Assembly (NCBI GenBank): GCA_033439795.1
Contig: JAUTDP010000010.1
Location: 1,984,001 to 2,048,000, forward strand
Length of the DNA stretch: 64,000 nt
Reading direction: 5' to 3'
Source: Sordaria brevicollis
Lineage: Eukaryota; Ascomycota; Sordariomycetes; Sordariales; Sordariaceae
How positions within the stretch are numbered: the stretch's first letter is position 1; every line of letters begins with the position of its first letter. The notes below the pieces were generated by a model. It ran no database searches. It was not told the origin of the DNA and was given only the letters and a program-made list of their open reading frames with translations. The position numbers and the translations under genes were made by a program. Shown here piece after piece: positions 47,001 through 58,800 of the stretch.

Positions 47001-48143
47001 TATTAAAAATAGTCTAAATAACCTAAATAATTTAAATTTAAATAGGGGTACTACGTTTAATATTATTTATTCCTCCTCCTTTACCGATATTAACCAATTC
47101 GAAATATTACCCAACTATATCGACCCTATTATATTACGCTTTTTAAAATAGCCCGAATAACGAGAATTAATTCCTTTTATTCTATTAATTATCCCCTACG
47201 ACGATATTACCTATTTCAATAATATATTTATCAATTATAACTCCTAAGAATCGGATATAAATAAGCGGTTAGCTAATAAGGAGGATAGGGATATAATAAA
47301 ATACGCTAAAAAGAAAGAGAGACGGGAGGAGGAAGAGAAGATAAAGGAGTATATAATTATAATAAAAAAATAATAATAAACCTATTTCGCTAAAAAAGTA
47401 GAATTATAAAAGGAGGCCGCCGTTTATACCCTACCCGGTCTACTATACTACTTTTAAAGGAAATTGCCCGAGGAATTAAAGCCTCTTTATAATATTACTT
47501 TTAAAAAAAATAATAAATAGGTAAAATAGCGTAAAGGTCGTTACGGTTACCCAAAATTATAGCTTATAATTAAAAAGGAATTTAATCCCAATAAACCAAT
47601 CGTTTAGTACTAATAAAGTAATCCTTCGAATATTATATATTATTCTCCCTTTATTTCTAAAATTATAGAGCATTAACGCCGCCTATATAACGCCTAATTA
47701 GCCTAAGAATATAGAAAATAAAAACGGAAGGCTACGTAGGGTAAATATATTAATTTTAAATATAACCGTATAGTAAATTAGGGGGATTATAAATATAAAG
47801 AAAATTAAAATTAGGAGCCTAACTTATATTAAATATAGTATAATAAAAAGGGTAGCGTTAGAAATCCCATCCTATTTAATTACTAAATTAGCGGTAAATA
47901 TTATAGAATAAATAGATGAATTTGATTATATTGAGATTTTTATTTTAGTATTACTATGTTCAATACTATGAAATTATTACGATTCTAGCGGTTACGGCGC
48001 ACTTGTCAGATTTGCTAAGAAATGTTTAATAATATTAGAAAACGGCATTTTACTATATAAAATAGGGAAATTTTGATATTAACTATTAGAAGTAGAGGGG
48101 GGTGTTCTTGTAGATTTGGGGGGATGTATCGCAAGTTTTACCC
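44075..48143. mobile_element. TIR DNA transposon (about 4.07 kb) nested in the hAT, superfamily unassigned
   Basis: Imperfect inverted repeats of about 45 bp begin GGGTAAAACTTGCGA and continue through a C-rich run, CAAATCTACAAG and a second C-rich run at both ends. The target duplication is TTGAATTT (44067-44074 and 48144-48151), 8 bp. The interior is RIP-damaged; no DDE or YR motif could be confirmed. The first about 170 bp (44075-44240) and the last about 250 bp (47890-48143) keep CA/TG. The 8-bp TSD fits hAT or other 8-bp families, but the TIR start is not a hAT start. Confidence 0.85.
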
Positions 48144-48200
48144 TTGAATTTGATTACTTACTTGATTGTGCTAAGAATATTTGATTTATATACAGCGCTG

Positions 48201-50962
48201 CTTCAAATGATGGGCCGACACCGTGACTCCTAAGGATTCTCAACAATTCTTTGTCATAATTGCTTGTAGCTTCGGTGTGGCCGTCTCGACCAATTATGTC
48301 ACTCCTAAGACGCCCGGAAAGCTCGTCATGTAGGCTTGTCAACTTTGATAACAACGCTGCACGATTCCGAGTTCTTTCCAAAGCGCATCGGAACCATAGT
48401 TTTGCCAGGTTGAGCCTCTCGTCATCGGCTAACTTCATATGTGTACCGCTGAATCTTAATTGAAGACATAATCGAACTTCTCTGGATTCGACTCCCAGAA
48501 TGATAGACCAGATAAGATCTGTCGCGTTTCCATCGGTGGTGTAGCAAGCAGGTTCAGCGATCATTTTGGCATGGACATATGGATAAGCATAGCCGCTGAG
48601 AGCGGCTGCCAAGGAAACAAAACCAAAGTTCTTGAAGCCCTGCCGAGAGGAGGAGATCCAACAATGCTTGCGGAACTCGTCACGACCGGCTGACGGTTGC
48701 TTGAGCACCATGTCCCTTATCTCTTCGGCCAATCTATCAAGCTCTGCGAATGAACGGTCGCGATGCTGTCCGGAAACCATGGAAGCGTGGTGAAAAGCCA
48801 TGAATACCCAAGCTGAAGAGTCGCCACAGCAGCTATTTGAGCAACCAGCCAAGTGAACAGTGCTTGCCAAACCTGTCACCAATGCCATGTGTCCATCGAA
48901 TGTTGCTGGGATTTCAAGCCTGACCTGATCCCATCCTGCCATAATCCAGTCGTGGGCCGTTCGGTGCAAGTAGTCGACAAATCCTGATGACTTGATCTCT
49001 ATCAACCCTTTTGTGCGGCTATGCAGCCGCCTTGCAAATGTCGTCGGGGAAAACGGAGATGTCGCTTTCATCGCCGAAAACCACAGAAGCGGTTGTGATA
49101 ACCCCGTAAGGAAAGAGGGAAACCCCCATCTTGGAGGCCAGTAATCCTCGGGGTTTGAGGAAGAGTAATGTTGCAGCACGCAAAGTAGCCGAGCCCTTTC
49201 AGCTTTGTGTTCAGATTCCACACGAGACCAAAGGTCGCTGTAGAGATCGCTGAGATCACTGGGCAGCTCGTCTAGCAGCCGATATGAATCGGTCAACGTG
49301 TCGCCATCGACAATTCCACAAAGGATTGAATTAGTAACCAGCGAAACCCAAAGGAAGACGCCCTCAGACTTTCGAACAATTTCTGCCACAAGCCTATCGG
49401 CGATCGTCGGTTGGTCATCCCGAAGTTCTGAAATAGCTACGCTGGCCTCAAATTTTCCAAGGACAAACGCTTCCATATCCTTTCTCGTCAGATCCTCCAT
49501 GCGCAGTTGAGGACAGCCACTGAAGGCGTCACGAAACGCATTCTAGGGTCGACTGCTCACGCATACTTTGATGCCAGGCTGACGGTGAAGGTCCTGAACG
49601 AGGTTAACAAGTTGAGCATGTTGGCCGTCAAATTCATCCAATCCGTCAATGAGAATGGCAATATTGAAGTCGTCTGTAAGGTTCTTCAACGTGGCCATAC
49701 AGCCTCTAAGCTCCTTATAGCTCCACGCAGGAAAATCGCGCGCAGCGCTAGCGCCAAAGAGCTTGAGCATGGCCCATCGATTGAGCAGCAACCTGAGGGG
49801 CTTGTTGAATAATCTGGTAGAGGAGGCTGCGCAACAGGCCTTCTTGTGATTTCTGCATATCATCGCCAGCATTCCAAGAGAAATACTTGGCGGAATACAG
49901 GGGTTTCGAGCCTGACCAGTTGCGAAGATGTGCCATCAACCGTTCATCGGCACATATGTATATCATGATCGTGGACTTTCCAGAACCTGGCTTGCCCGCG
50001 ATCCAGTACACACGTATTGAATCATCTTCAAGCCATTTCGAAAAGTCCGCCCAGAGAAGGTCGTCTGGATTGTTTTCATTGACCTTGGGCGGTTCGAAAA
50101 TCCAGCTGAAAGTCTTTCCGTACGCCTTCGGCACAGCTTCATGGCGGGTGTTCAGCGAGCCGAAGTTCAATTGGTGCAGCAGAGTTTCGATACAGTCAAC
50201 GTCGCTGAGTTGTTGCCCCATCAATGCGGGAATTCCTGAACTTTTGTGATGTATGTGCTTCGACCCGAGATGTAAAAATGACTCGAATCTCTCTTGTTCA
50301 CTATCCGATTGAAGTTGTTGCCCGAGGGTCTCGGTTTCAAAAATTGTCGTACCCGAAGACCCTGGGAACAGTCGTTGCGTTCGACTTGAGCGCTCCCTAA
50401 CAGTCGGTTAGCAAACGCCGCAATCAACAGAACGCGAGAGTGATGTATACCATAGACAGGAGATCATCGTCAACATCAACGTTGACTTCGTTGTTTCGAG
50501 CTTTATTTCGAAGTCCACAATTCTCCCTTCTGCCAGGACAAGTTGCAAAGCGTCTCGGAAGTTGGAAAAATAAGATCCTCCGTCCTTAACAACAGTGGAA
50601 CCCGAATTCTTCGGCTCACCAAGAGGACCACCAACGTTAACACTTCTAATCCCCTTCTCTTGTATCTTCGGAATCGCCTCGGCAAGCTGTCCTCCCAAGG
50701 CCTGGCAGTTTTTGCACTCTTCGAGAAGCCGCATCTCCAATACAGTGAGCTGAGCGCCAGGGTGCTGAAGAGGCGCCATTCTTTCCTGGATTTGTTCGGA
50801 AAGTTCGACCAGTTCCTGAGAGATCCTGTCAATTTCCACGATTTTTTCTCGAACCCCCGCTGCGTCTTTGCGGATATTCGATGCTTTCTTGACAAGGCCG
50901 AATCCGAAGTCGACGAACTGCACGACAGCAGCTGCTACCGATAAAGCGCTCAAGGGATCCAT
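48201..50962 (-). pseudogene. NACHT STAND gene (HeLo-like N-terminus), disrupted by hAT insertion, nonsense codon and deletion
   Basis: Exon 1 is 50962-50451 and exon 2 begins at 50396, after a GTATAC...TGTTAG intron. It starts MDPLSALSVAAAVVQFVDFG, the classic helical N-terminal domain of fungal STAND proteins. P-loop AGKPGSGKS and Walker B ILIDGLDEFDG are both present. Three lesions occur against the paralog at 51992-55073. First, an 11-nt deletion near 49795-49805 shifts the frame between QIIQQAPQV and RWAMLKLFG. Second, a TAG at 49543-49545 stands where the paralog has TGG (SSRPW). Third, the hAT insertion at 48200 cuts off the last codons. The frame then reads into the hAT TIR. The gene cannot make a full protein. 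Confidence 0.88.
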
Positions 50963-51991
50963 ATCGTTCGTGAGGGCAAGGCGAGTGATGGGATTGAGGG
51001 CAGCTTCGTAGTTATGTGGGAGACGCAAGTGCGTAGTGTGGGAGAAGATGAATGATTGACCTGGGTTTCCTCCAAGATTTTATGGTGATTAGCTGAAAGT
51101 GGTTGAATGTCCTCCTTCAGGTCATGATAACGGTGGGGATGAGGTTGACTTTGAAGAGAGTGGGTGTTGCTTGGTCTCCAACTCACACCCACGGTTAGGT
51201 AGGTTCTCCGGAAGGCGATGAGGGAAAGTATTGGTAGCCCAAGTATGGCGTTCTTGGAACAGACCAATCATGTGTCCTGTCACGTAGGACAACGTGGATG
51301 ATTTACACATCAAGGGTGTCCGGCTTGTCAGCGGCATGATAAGGTTGCCAAAGCATTCCTGCTCGATAACAGCCACCGGTAGGTTGATGCCACCGTCGCG
51401 GGTGGCTCGCCTTCTGAATGGTGAAGTTCAAAGCCCCCAAGATGCTGCTGTTGCAGGAAACCCCGAGTTTTGGTCTGAAGGTAGGTAGAAGTAGCCTACC
51501 TAGTTGTACGGAGAGGTGGAGCACATGAACTCAGCCACCCCTACCGTCCACCAGCTTTCCAGGCGGACTCATGGTTTTAGACACTGCCACATTCCGTCTC
51601 AGCAAGTCATCTTAACTCAACGCAAGAAAAGGCACTGGGCTTGCAGGACCAACTGGCAGGCAGAAAGATCACTCGTGAGAAGAATCAGCCTAAAGGGGTT
51701 GCGGCATCAACTGTTCGGAAGAAAGATCTAGGGGAGAATTTGCTCCATAGTCTGGACCAAAAGTGCAGCACTTAAGTACATCCACGGCTGCCCCAGACCC
51801 TCAGACTCGCACCCGCCTATGCCGCCGACAGTGGTTCAGACGGAAATGATTGTCGCGATCACGAAGGTATAGAGAGTTTGGTGCGGTAGGACGGCTAACT
51901 TGTTCCAGGGGAGTGAAGCGCAGTCCACGGATCTGGAAGAAGTCAATTACTTCATAGATTGGCAGCTACTGGAGCGTGGCCCGTCCAGTGC
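50963..51991. other. Spacer between the two tandem NACHT genes
   Basis: About 1 kb holding the promoter of the dead NACHT gene and the 3' flank of its intact paralog. A GTAGGTAGAAGTAGCCTACC string lies near 51481-51500. No gene was recognised. Confidence 0.45.
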
Positions 51992-54900
51992 TCATATAGA
52001 CGATCCATACGACTTTTCGCTAGGTGATTCGTACCGCAAAGAAGCAGTCTCGCTCTGGTTCACAGACCAAGACTGATCCAATTCAAGCGCCGATCCACCG
52101 GACTTGCTCGAGCCATTCGACAGCCAGGTCGACCACCGCCGAATCCGCGCTCTGATCGGGCCGACAACCCCATAACTTTCCAGCAGCTTTTCGATCGCTT
52201 TCCCATACTCCATCGACTTCTCCAGGTTAGGCCTGTCATTTTTCTCATCTGCCGGTTTCGTGACGGTAATCTGAGAAGCGAGAAGCAAGTTAGAGCTCTC
52301 GCCATTCGTGTCCGCTGTGATTTCTTTGTAGAGATTGCGCAACTGCTTCTCGAATCCCGGAAACTCCCTCGGCGCGTCTTTCATCTTCTGGAGAATATCC
52401 TGAGCGAGCAGATACCGATCCTGTGGGTGACATGCCACACTGACTGTTCCCCGGATGCGGTTGACGGCCTGTTTCAAGCTTGGCTGGTCCGCTAACGGAG
52501 AACTACCGTAAGGGTCGGTGCCTGTCAGCTTCTTTGCCTCCTGGATTAGGCGATCGAACTCCCGCGCAAACGTGAATTCCACCGGCCCGTTGATGAGTCG
52601 CCACAAGATATCGTCGTCGTCTCCCATGACTTTCAGGTACCGATTACCCGACTGCCCGGACATGACTTTCTGGCGGACGTAATGCAGTACGCCAAACTCC
52701 GCTGCCAGGGAAACCATGCCGTATATGCCTGGAGGATCGCGCTTGAGACCGGCCCAGTAAGGAAGAGGACAATTTCGCGTCTGTGATGAGCCAACGAGGA
52801 CTAGAGTTTCTGCCAAGTCGTCCAGAGCTTCTGCGAGCCGTTTGCAGTTCTTCTCGTTTCGCACGGTCATTCTGGATGCGTGGTAGAAGCATTGTGCAAT
52901 CATTTTCCAGGACTTGTCGTAATAGCGAAACCATGGCACGAATGTTTGCCGTGCCCTGTTGAAACCCCAATTCGTCGGATCGGAAGAGGTTGATGAGATG
53001 GCAAGAACGAGTCCAAGATGGGGATCGAAGTCCTTGGGTACCTCCGCCGCTATTAGATTCCAGTGTGTCCGCATCCAGTCTCTTGCCGTGCGATGTAAGT
53101 ACTCAACGACGCCCGATACTGATATCTCCAACAGATCCCTTGTTCTGCTTGTGAGCCGTCTCGTAAGGTTCGCAATGATCTGCTCGCGCGTCATTCCTCG
53201 ATGGCCGTCATCAGCAAACCAGAGCCTTTCTGCCGTCAAGTATCTGGGCCCGGTGAACTTAAGCTCTCGATGAAAGGTCTCAAAAATTGACAACAGGCGG
53301 GCGCCATCCTTCTTGTACTGTGGTTTGATGCCTCGCCACAAGCTACTGTAGAGCTCGCTCAAGTCGCTTGGCAAATCCTCTAGCTTGAGCTTAAGATCAG
53401 CGAGCAGATCGCCTTCTCGCAGGCCCTCCAGAACAAGCCGTGTCACGATCGCAACCCAAAGAAAGATTCCTTCTGCCTTGCGCGTGATTTGCTGTACCAA
53501 GTCTTCCGCTTCCGAAGGAAGTGCGGCAGACAAATCTCGGAACGATGGCCGCGTTTGAAAACTTCCACGCACGAAGGTAGCCATATCCCTCTCTGTCAGC
53601 TTCTCCATCCGGAGTTGCGGGCTCTCGCAAAAGGCATCTCGGAACTCGTTCCAGGGTCGGCTGCTCACGCATAACTTGATGCCGGAGCGGTTCCGCAACA
53701 CTCTCATGAGATCGATCAGATCGTCGTAATCCCCGTCGAACTCGTCCAAGCCGTCGACAAAGATAGCGAGTTTGAAGTTTCCGTCCACGTTACCCAGGTC
53801 CAGAGACGTGATCGCCTCGTAGAGCTCGGGCAACTTCCACTCCGGCATTTTCCTCACAGCATCCTCGCCGAATAGCTTGAGCATGGCCCATCTGCTCGGC
53901 AGAATCTTCAAGGCGACTTCCGGTACGGCTTCGATAATCTGGTGCAGAAGGGTGCGTAAAAGTCCCTCTTGAGACCTCTGCAGTTCGTCTTCGCCTGCAT
54001 TCCATGAGTAGAACGATATGACGTGGACAGGTGCCGTCGGAGACCATGTTTGAAGGTGTTCTCGCGTCCGAGGATGGTGAATAAGATGTCTCATCATGGT
54101 CGACTTGCCAGATCCCGGTTTTCCGGTGATCCAATAGACTTTGTTCGAGTCGCTCTCCAGCCAGGTGGTAAAGTCGGAGCACAATGTTGTATTGTCATCC
54201 TGGGATTGAGAAGGCCTCTCGAAGATCCAGTTGTAGGTGTTTTGGTATGCGACAGGGATCGCTTTCGCGCGGTTCTCGAGCGATATAAAACGTAAGCTAC
54301 TCAGCAAAAACTGAGTGCAACTCGCATCATCCACCCGAAGAACGGGCGGCAGTGGATCATCCTGGGTGCTGAGTTGTTGATCTAGGGAAGGTTGTTCGCC
54401 AATGATTGCTGCCAAAGCGTTTTGCTGGCTCTCTGAGCGAAGTTGTTGTACAAGACTGCTGCGGGTGGTTGACTCCATCGGACCAATGTGAGTTGGGCTT
54501 CCGCACTCTTCGGCCCTTGTAAATCTTTCCCTATACACAGATTAACAGGGTGCCGAAAGTGAAAGGTAGATAAACTTACCATATATGCGAAATCATAGCG
54601 GACATCAAACCGGACTTGACGTCTATCAGCTTCCTTTCCAGCTTTTCTATCTCCTCTTCTTTCCAGACAAGTCTCAACGCCGTTCTGAAGCTTCCAAGTT
54701 TTGAGTCATCCTCCCAATCGAGCAAGCCCACATCCCGCTGATTGAGATTCACTCTCGATACGCCATGGCCGCGAATGATGGAGATACAGTGCAAGACTTC
54801 TTCTCCTGCAGCCTTACAGCGGCGACACTGCTCGAGAAGCTGCATCTCTATGATCGTGAGAGAGCGAGCCGAGTGTGATAACGGCGTCATCTTTTGATCG

Positions 54901-55073
54901 ATGGCGTGAGTCAATTGTGTCAGCTCATTGGATATCTTCGCTATTTCAACAATTCTGGCCTGAGCAAGAGATATACCAGTGTACACGTTGATACTCTCCT
55001 GGAGAACCCGAGTTCCGAAGTCAGCGAACTGAACCACCGCGGCAGCGACGGACAGAATTGACAGAGCGTCCAT
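51992..55073 (-). CDS. NACHT STAND protein (HeLo-like N-terminus), intact
   Basis: Two exons, 55073-54580 and 54530-51992, with a 49-nt GTAAGT...TGTATAG intron inside a Trp codon, giving 1010 aa. ATG 55073 begins MDALSILSVAAAVVQFADFG; the frame extends upstream, but this start matches the family. Residues 1-165 form the helical HeLo-like/PigL_N-type domain; 301-308 are the P-loop GKPGSGKS; 421-431 the Walker B strand IFVDGLDEFDG; 453-459 CVSSRPW. A region with RTARDWMRTHWNLI and RLLSIFETFHREL follows, without recognisable repeats. The tail (ARIRRWSTWLSN) matches the stranded tail of the neighbour. It is a tandem, head-to-tail paralog of the dead gene at 48201-50962. HeLo-like STAND proteins can drive regulated cell death or incompatibility; function here is inferred. 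Confidence 0.85.
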
Positions 55074-55878
55074 GTTGATGTGGCCTGGCCGAGCAGATGT
55101 GACAAACTCAAGGATGAGTGTCGAATAACCTCTGGGCTTCAATGCCGCAATCTCATGAGAGAAGCTGGAACACGATGCCGAGCTGATGTCGACCCAGTGA
55201 ATGGAAGCACTGGGCCGCCAGCCTTCGATGACTGCAATAAGGCAACTTCTAGCTCTTTACGCACCGCGTCTATCGTCCAACGAACTGTTAGCATTGGTCA
55301 AAAGTGAGGGGTAAGGCAACCAAACCAATGCATCCAAAGGTGATAAGCTAAAAACAACGTCGCATTGCATCCCGAACAGTGTCCTTGTGTTCAAGCCCGT
55401 TTGGTAAATACATAGCGGAGACTTGAGGCCGGTGTGGTTTTTCTCCCCTTTTCGCAGTTCGTAGTGTGGGCTTCAGTGTTCTTGTATCGAAAGTTCTTCC
55501 GGTCGTTTGTCAAGATTAGTGGCTTGTATCGCGGCACTGCCCGATCATGCAGTTATCTGTAGTAAAGTTCAGCCCCCGGGATTGGTGTCTTGGAGTACCG
55601 TGTAACCGGCGCCTGGCAAATGTGGCGATGCACTCTTGATATTCCCACAGGAGGATTGACTGGTAAGGAGTGACATGTAGGCAAGGTCAACGGGTATCTA
55701 TAACATAACTCGCGAGACAGACAAAGCAGCCTCGTCCTAGCTTTCCAAAAGCGCGACATCCAAAAAATGACTGACATGCTCCAGCCAAAACAAAAACAAA
55801 TAGACAAAAGTGATTATCCAAAAACAGGATCGTCCAATACGCCCTTCCATCTATTATTACTTCTTTTCTTTTTTGTTT
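55074..55878. other. Intergenic region, no gene recognised
   Basis: Promoter side of the intact NACHT gene and 3' flank of the transcription-factor gene that ends at 55879. Nothing else was seen. Confidence 0.45.
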
Positions 55879-58800
55879 CTAGATTGCTGGGCCCCACGTG
55901 CTGGTGGCCGCTGACCCGCCATTAGTTTCCATCTCGAACCTACCAAGGCTCTCTTGCCAGTTTTGCCAGTCGAAACCCTCTTCCATATTAACGTCCATAT
56001 CTTCGACCTGGAAATTGGGTACCCGAAATGCTTCGGGCAACCCTGCGCCGGGCCATAACCATGGGGCATTCTCGTCTTTTACGGGCGACTGTACCTGCAT
56101 ACCCTGAGCCATGTTCATGTTTTGTGCCGGGCCAGGCGTGTGGTGCTGTAGCTGATTACCGCCTGCGGATGCCGGTGTGCTGCTTCGATTGAAGTCGGGT
56201 ATCGCGGCGGGGTTGAAGTTCGCCGCATTGTCCATCGGTGGAATATCGCCATTGGGAAATCCGTAAACAGGGGGACGATTAGGGTCGAAAGAAGGACCAC
56301 GCCACAAGGGGATGAATTCTTGTGGGTTGAAGCCTTGCGTGGTCATGGCGGGGTTTAAGAAATCCATCATCTCTGGTTTTGGAACACTCATGTTCTCGGT
56401 AGCGTGGCTGTTGTCGTTGGAACGGACTTCGTTGGTTTGTTGTTGTAGATGTTGTTGTTGTTGTTGCTGCTGCTGCTGTTGCTGCTGCTGCTGTTGTTGT
56501 TGTTGTTGTTGTACTGCCTGAGGGGGCTCGGGCGTTGGCTGCCTCGGGGGTGGCACGGGTTCTACCGGTAGGGGTGGCGCATTGACGAGTTTCCTCCAGC
56601 GTTCACGAGCCACCGTGATGCTAATCTCCTCTGTGACCGACAATGCTCCGAAAGTAGTCGGGGCAGGTTTTGACTGGTCTTCGATTTCGAGCTGCATGGC
56701 AGCTTGAGGATTGGCACGAAGACGGGCGGTCTCCGCTTCACGGTGCCTCTTGGCCTTGAAGTACATCTTCTTGATGGGGAGCCAAACAGCAGTATGCGAC
56801 GCAAGCTTCTCGAGCTCGTACTCTTTTGGCGCCGTATATACCGAGTTAAGAGCACCCCAGGCGCGCTCTGATGCGGGACCCCAAGCCTTATGCGATACTT
56901 CGATCAGAAGATACGCCACGGCTTGCCATTGTGTGTATGTCTGGAATAGCCACCTCCAAGGCTTGGTCCTTGGGTCGGTGTTGAGGATGTGGTTTGTCTC
57001 GAAAACTTCGATAGCGGAGTTGAAAAGACGTTCCCGTAGCTCATCCGATAAGTCTTCACTGTCCGGTCCTGGGAACAGCACGGGCTGGTATATCACCAGG
57101 GTCATCTTGGCGACCATGACTCGCGCAATGTTTGCAGCTACCCAGTACATGGGATTATCCAGGCAAGAGCGATCCCGGAGATACTTTTCCTCGACACGTC
57201 TGTGCAATTCGGCGAGCATTTCCTCTCGCTCTTCGAGCGAGCTTGCAGCATCTCCTGGGCAAACAGGCGCCATGGCAGACGATGCCGTATGCAAGCGTCT
57301 CGCCAGAGTGCAAATCTCGTACCGTATCAGGGAAAAGGTCATATCCGTCGGGCCATCCCTAGATTCTGGGAAATCCTTCATGTCCGGCGAGATATCGGAA
57401 TCGTTGACATTGAGCGGGAGCTGGGTATCGAAAGTGCGGTCGACGAGAGTAAGATCGGTACCCTGGTCCTCAGCAGAGCGGAGATCCAAGACACATACAG
57501 CCCAGAAGACACGGCGCCTCATTTCAACCTCGAACGGGCTGATGTTAGGGAAGTTCGACCCATCACGATGAAGTCCCAGTGCCTGGCTGATGCGAATGAG
57601 TAGGCCAGTCAAGGTCCAGGCGAACCTAGTGTCGTCGTGGCGGCGGACGAGGATGAGGAAGAGGAGGAATGCCTGGGCGAGAGTGAGGTCGGGAGTCGTC
57701 GTGAAGTTGGCTCTCGCTAGGGCCTGCTCGAGAGCGAATCGGTATTGTTGTACGAGGTACTCCTTTTCGGCGCCGAAGTTCATTTTGACCTATACAGTGT
57801 GAGAAGATGACAAAGAGTAAACGTGTAACAGGGGTAAGCATACTTCATCCTTATCCATGGAAGCAACAGCAGAGTAGTAGATGGCGAACATCAAGGCTTC
57901 TGTCGAGGGCGTGAGGCTGTCCATGTTGTTCCGGGCGTGGCGTATCGTCTTGGTCATCGAGGGGACGTGAAGCACCTTGAGTATTGGATCGACGTTTTCC
58001 TGGAACATCTGCCACATGAAGGGGATTTGCGATGGGAGCGGATGCAGGGGTCTTAGGTCGACATCGGCGGAGCGATAGCCGAAGATGAACGATTGATGAT
58101 CGGAATGGCTGACCGGTTGGTCAACGGATTCGGGGGAAGCCTCGTCGTCGGAGTCGTCGGAATCATGGTGGCCGCAATCGATGGTTTCTCGACGAATCTC
58201 GTCGAGCTGTGTCTGGGTAAGTATCATGCATGGTGAAGTAACAAAATGGAAGTCCCTACCTCGTCATTGATCGCAGACCAAAATCCACTGCTGACATATC
58301 TGGTGACACCCTTCTCGTTGAGGACCAAGCGACCAAATTGTTTGTGGATATCTGATGATATCCTCCTTAATGGGCCAAAAGGAGGTCTGTTGAGTTGTGT
58401 CTGCAGACCATGCGCACCACTCCTTTCTGTGCCCATGCCGGTTCCAGTCGAGGGCGAGTTCTTGCCAAAATTGCTTCCATTCGGGGTTCCAGGCTTATCG
58501 CCGGCTCGGGTTGCACCAGGAGTCTGGCCCTCTCCGTCGTGCGCTCCCATGCCTTCAGGAGAATTACTGGAGCTGAACGGATGTCGCACAGCCTCAAGTT
58601 CGATCTGACCGCTTAATTCTTCGACGATGCCCTCGAGTTTTCGCAGGCGCTTCATCAGCTCCAGCTCCCGCTCGCTCGAAGGTTGTTTGGACGGGGCATT
58701 CGGATCTTTTGGTCTTGGCCGGCGCGGCGCCCGACCCGGGGCTGGGAAGATGCAGGGAATCTGTGCTCTCCGGCAGTTGGAGCATGGCATATGTTTGTCG

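Larger units (their letters stand above)
40882..48200 (-). mobile_element. hAT DNA transposon carrying a nested 4.07 kb element
   Basis: Ends are perfect inverted repeats CAGCGCTGTATATAAATCAA, flanked by the 8-bp duplication CTTCAAAT (40874-40881 and 48201-48208). Length without the nested insert and its extra TSD is about 3242 bp. The transposase remnant is on the minus strand. The C-terminal dimerization region at about 41230-41390 still reads YSIP..TNDYEYSFSSTKLT, the SIP.MS.E.ER.FS motif of hAT enzymes, and LHPNYRSKYI near 41600-41650 matches the usual LHP..K..Y. Subterminal copies of (A/T)CAAGTAAAC or ACTTGATT near both ends are also typical. The interior has RIP damage and stops; the element is dead. 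Confidence 0.92.

Noticed and set aside
48154..48200. Natural C-terminus of the NACHT gene (stop at 48154)
   Set aside because: These codons lie in the hAT terminal repeat and beyond, so the stop is an accident of insertion.
34794..48200. CRISPR-like or centromeric satellite array in the AT-rich block
   Set aside because: No regular direct-repeat spacing; the block is explained by LTRs, TIRs and RIP.
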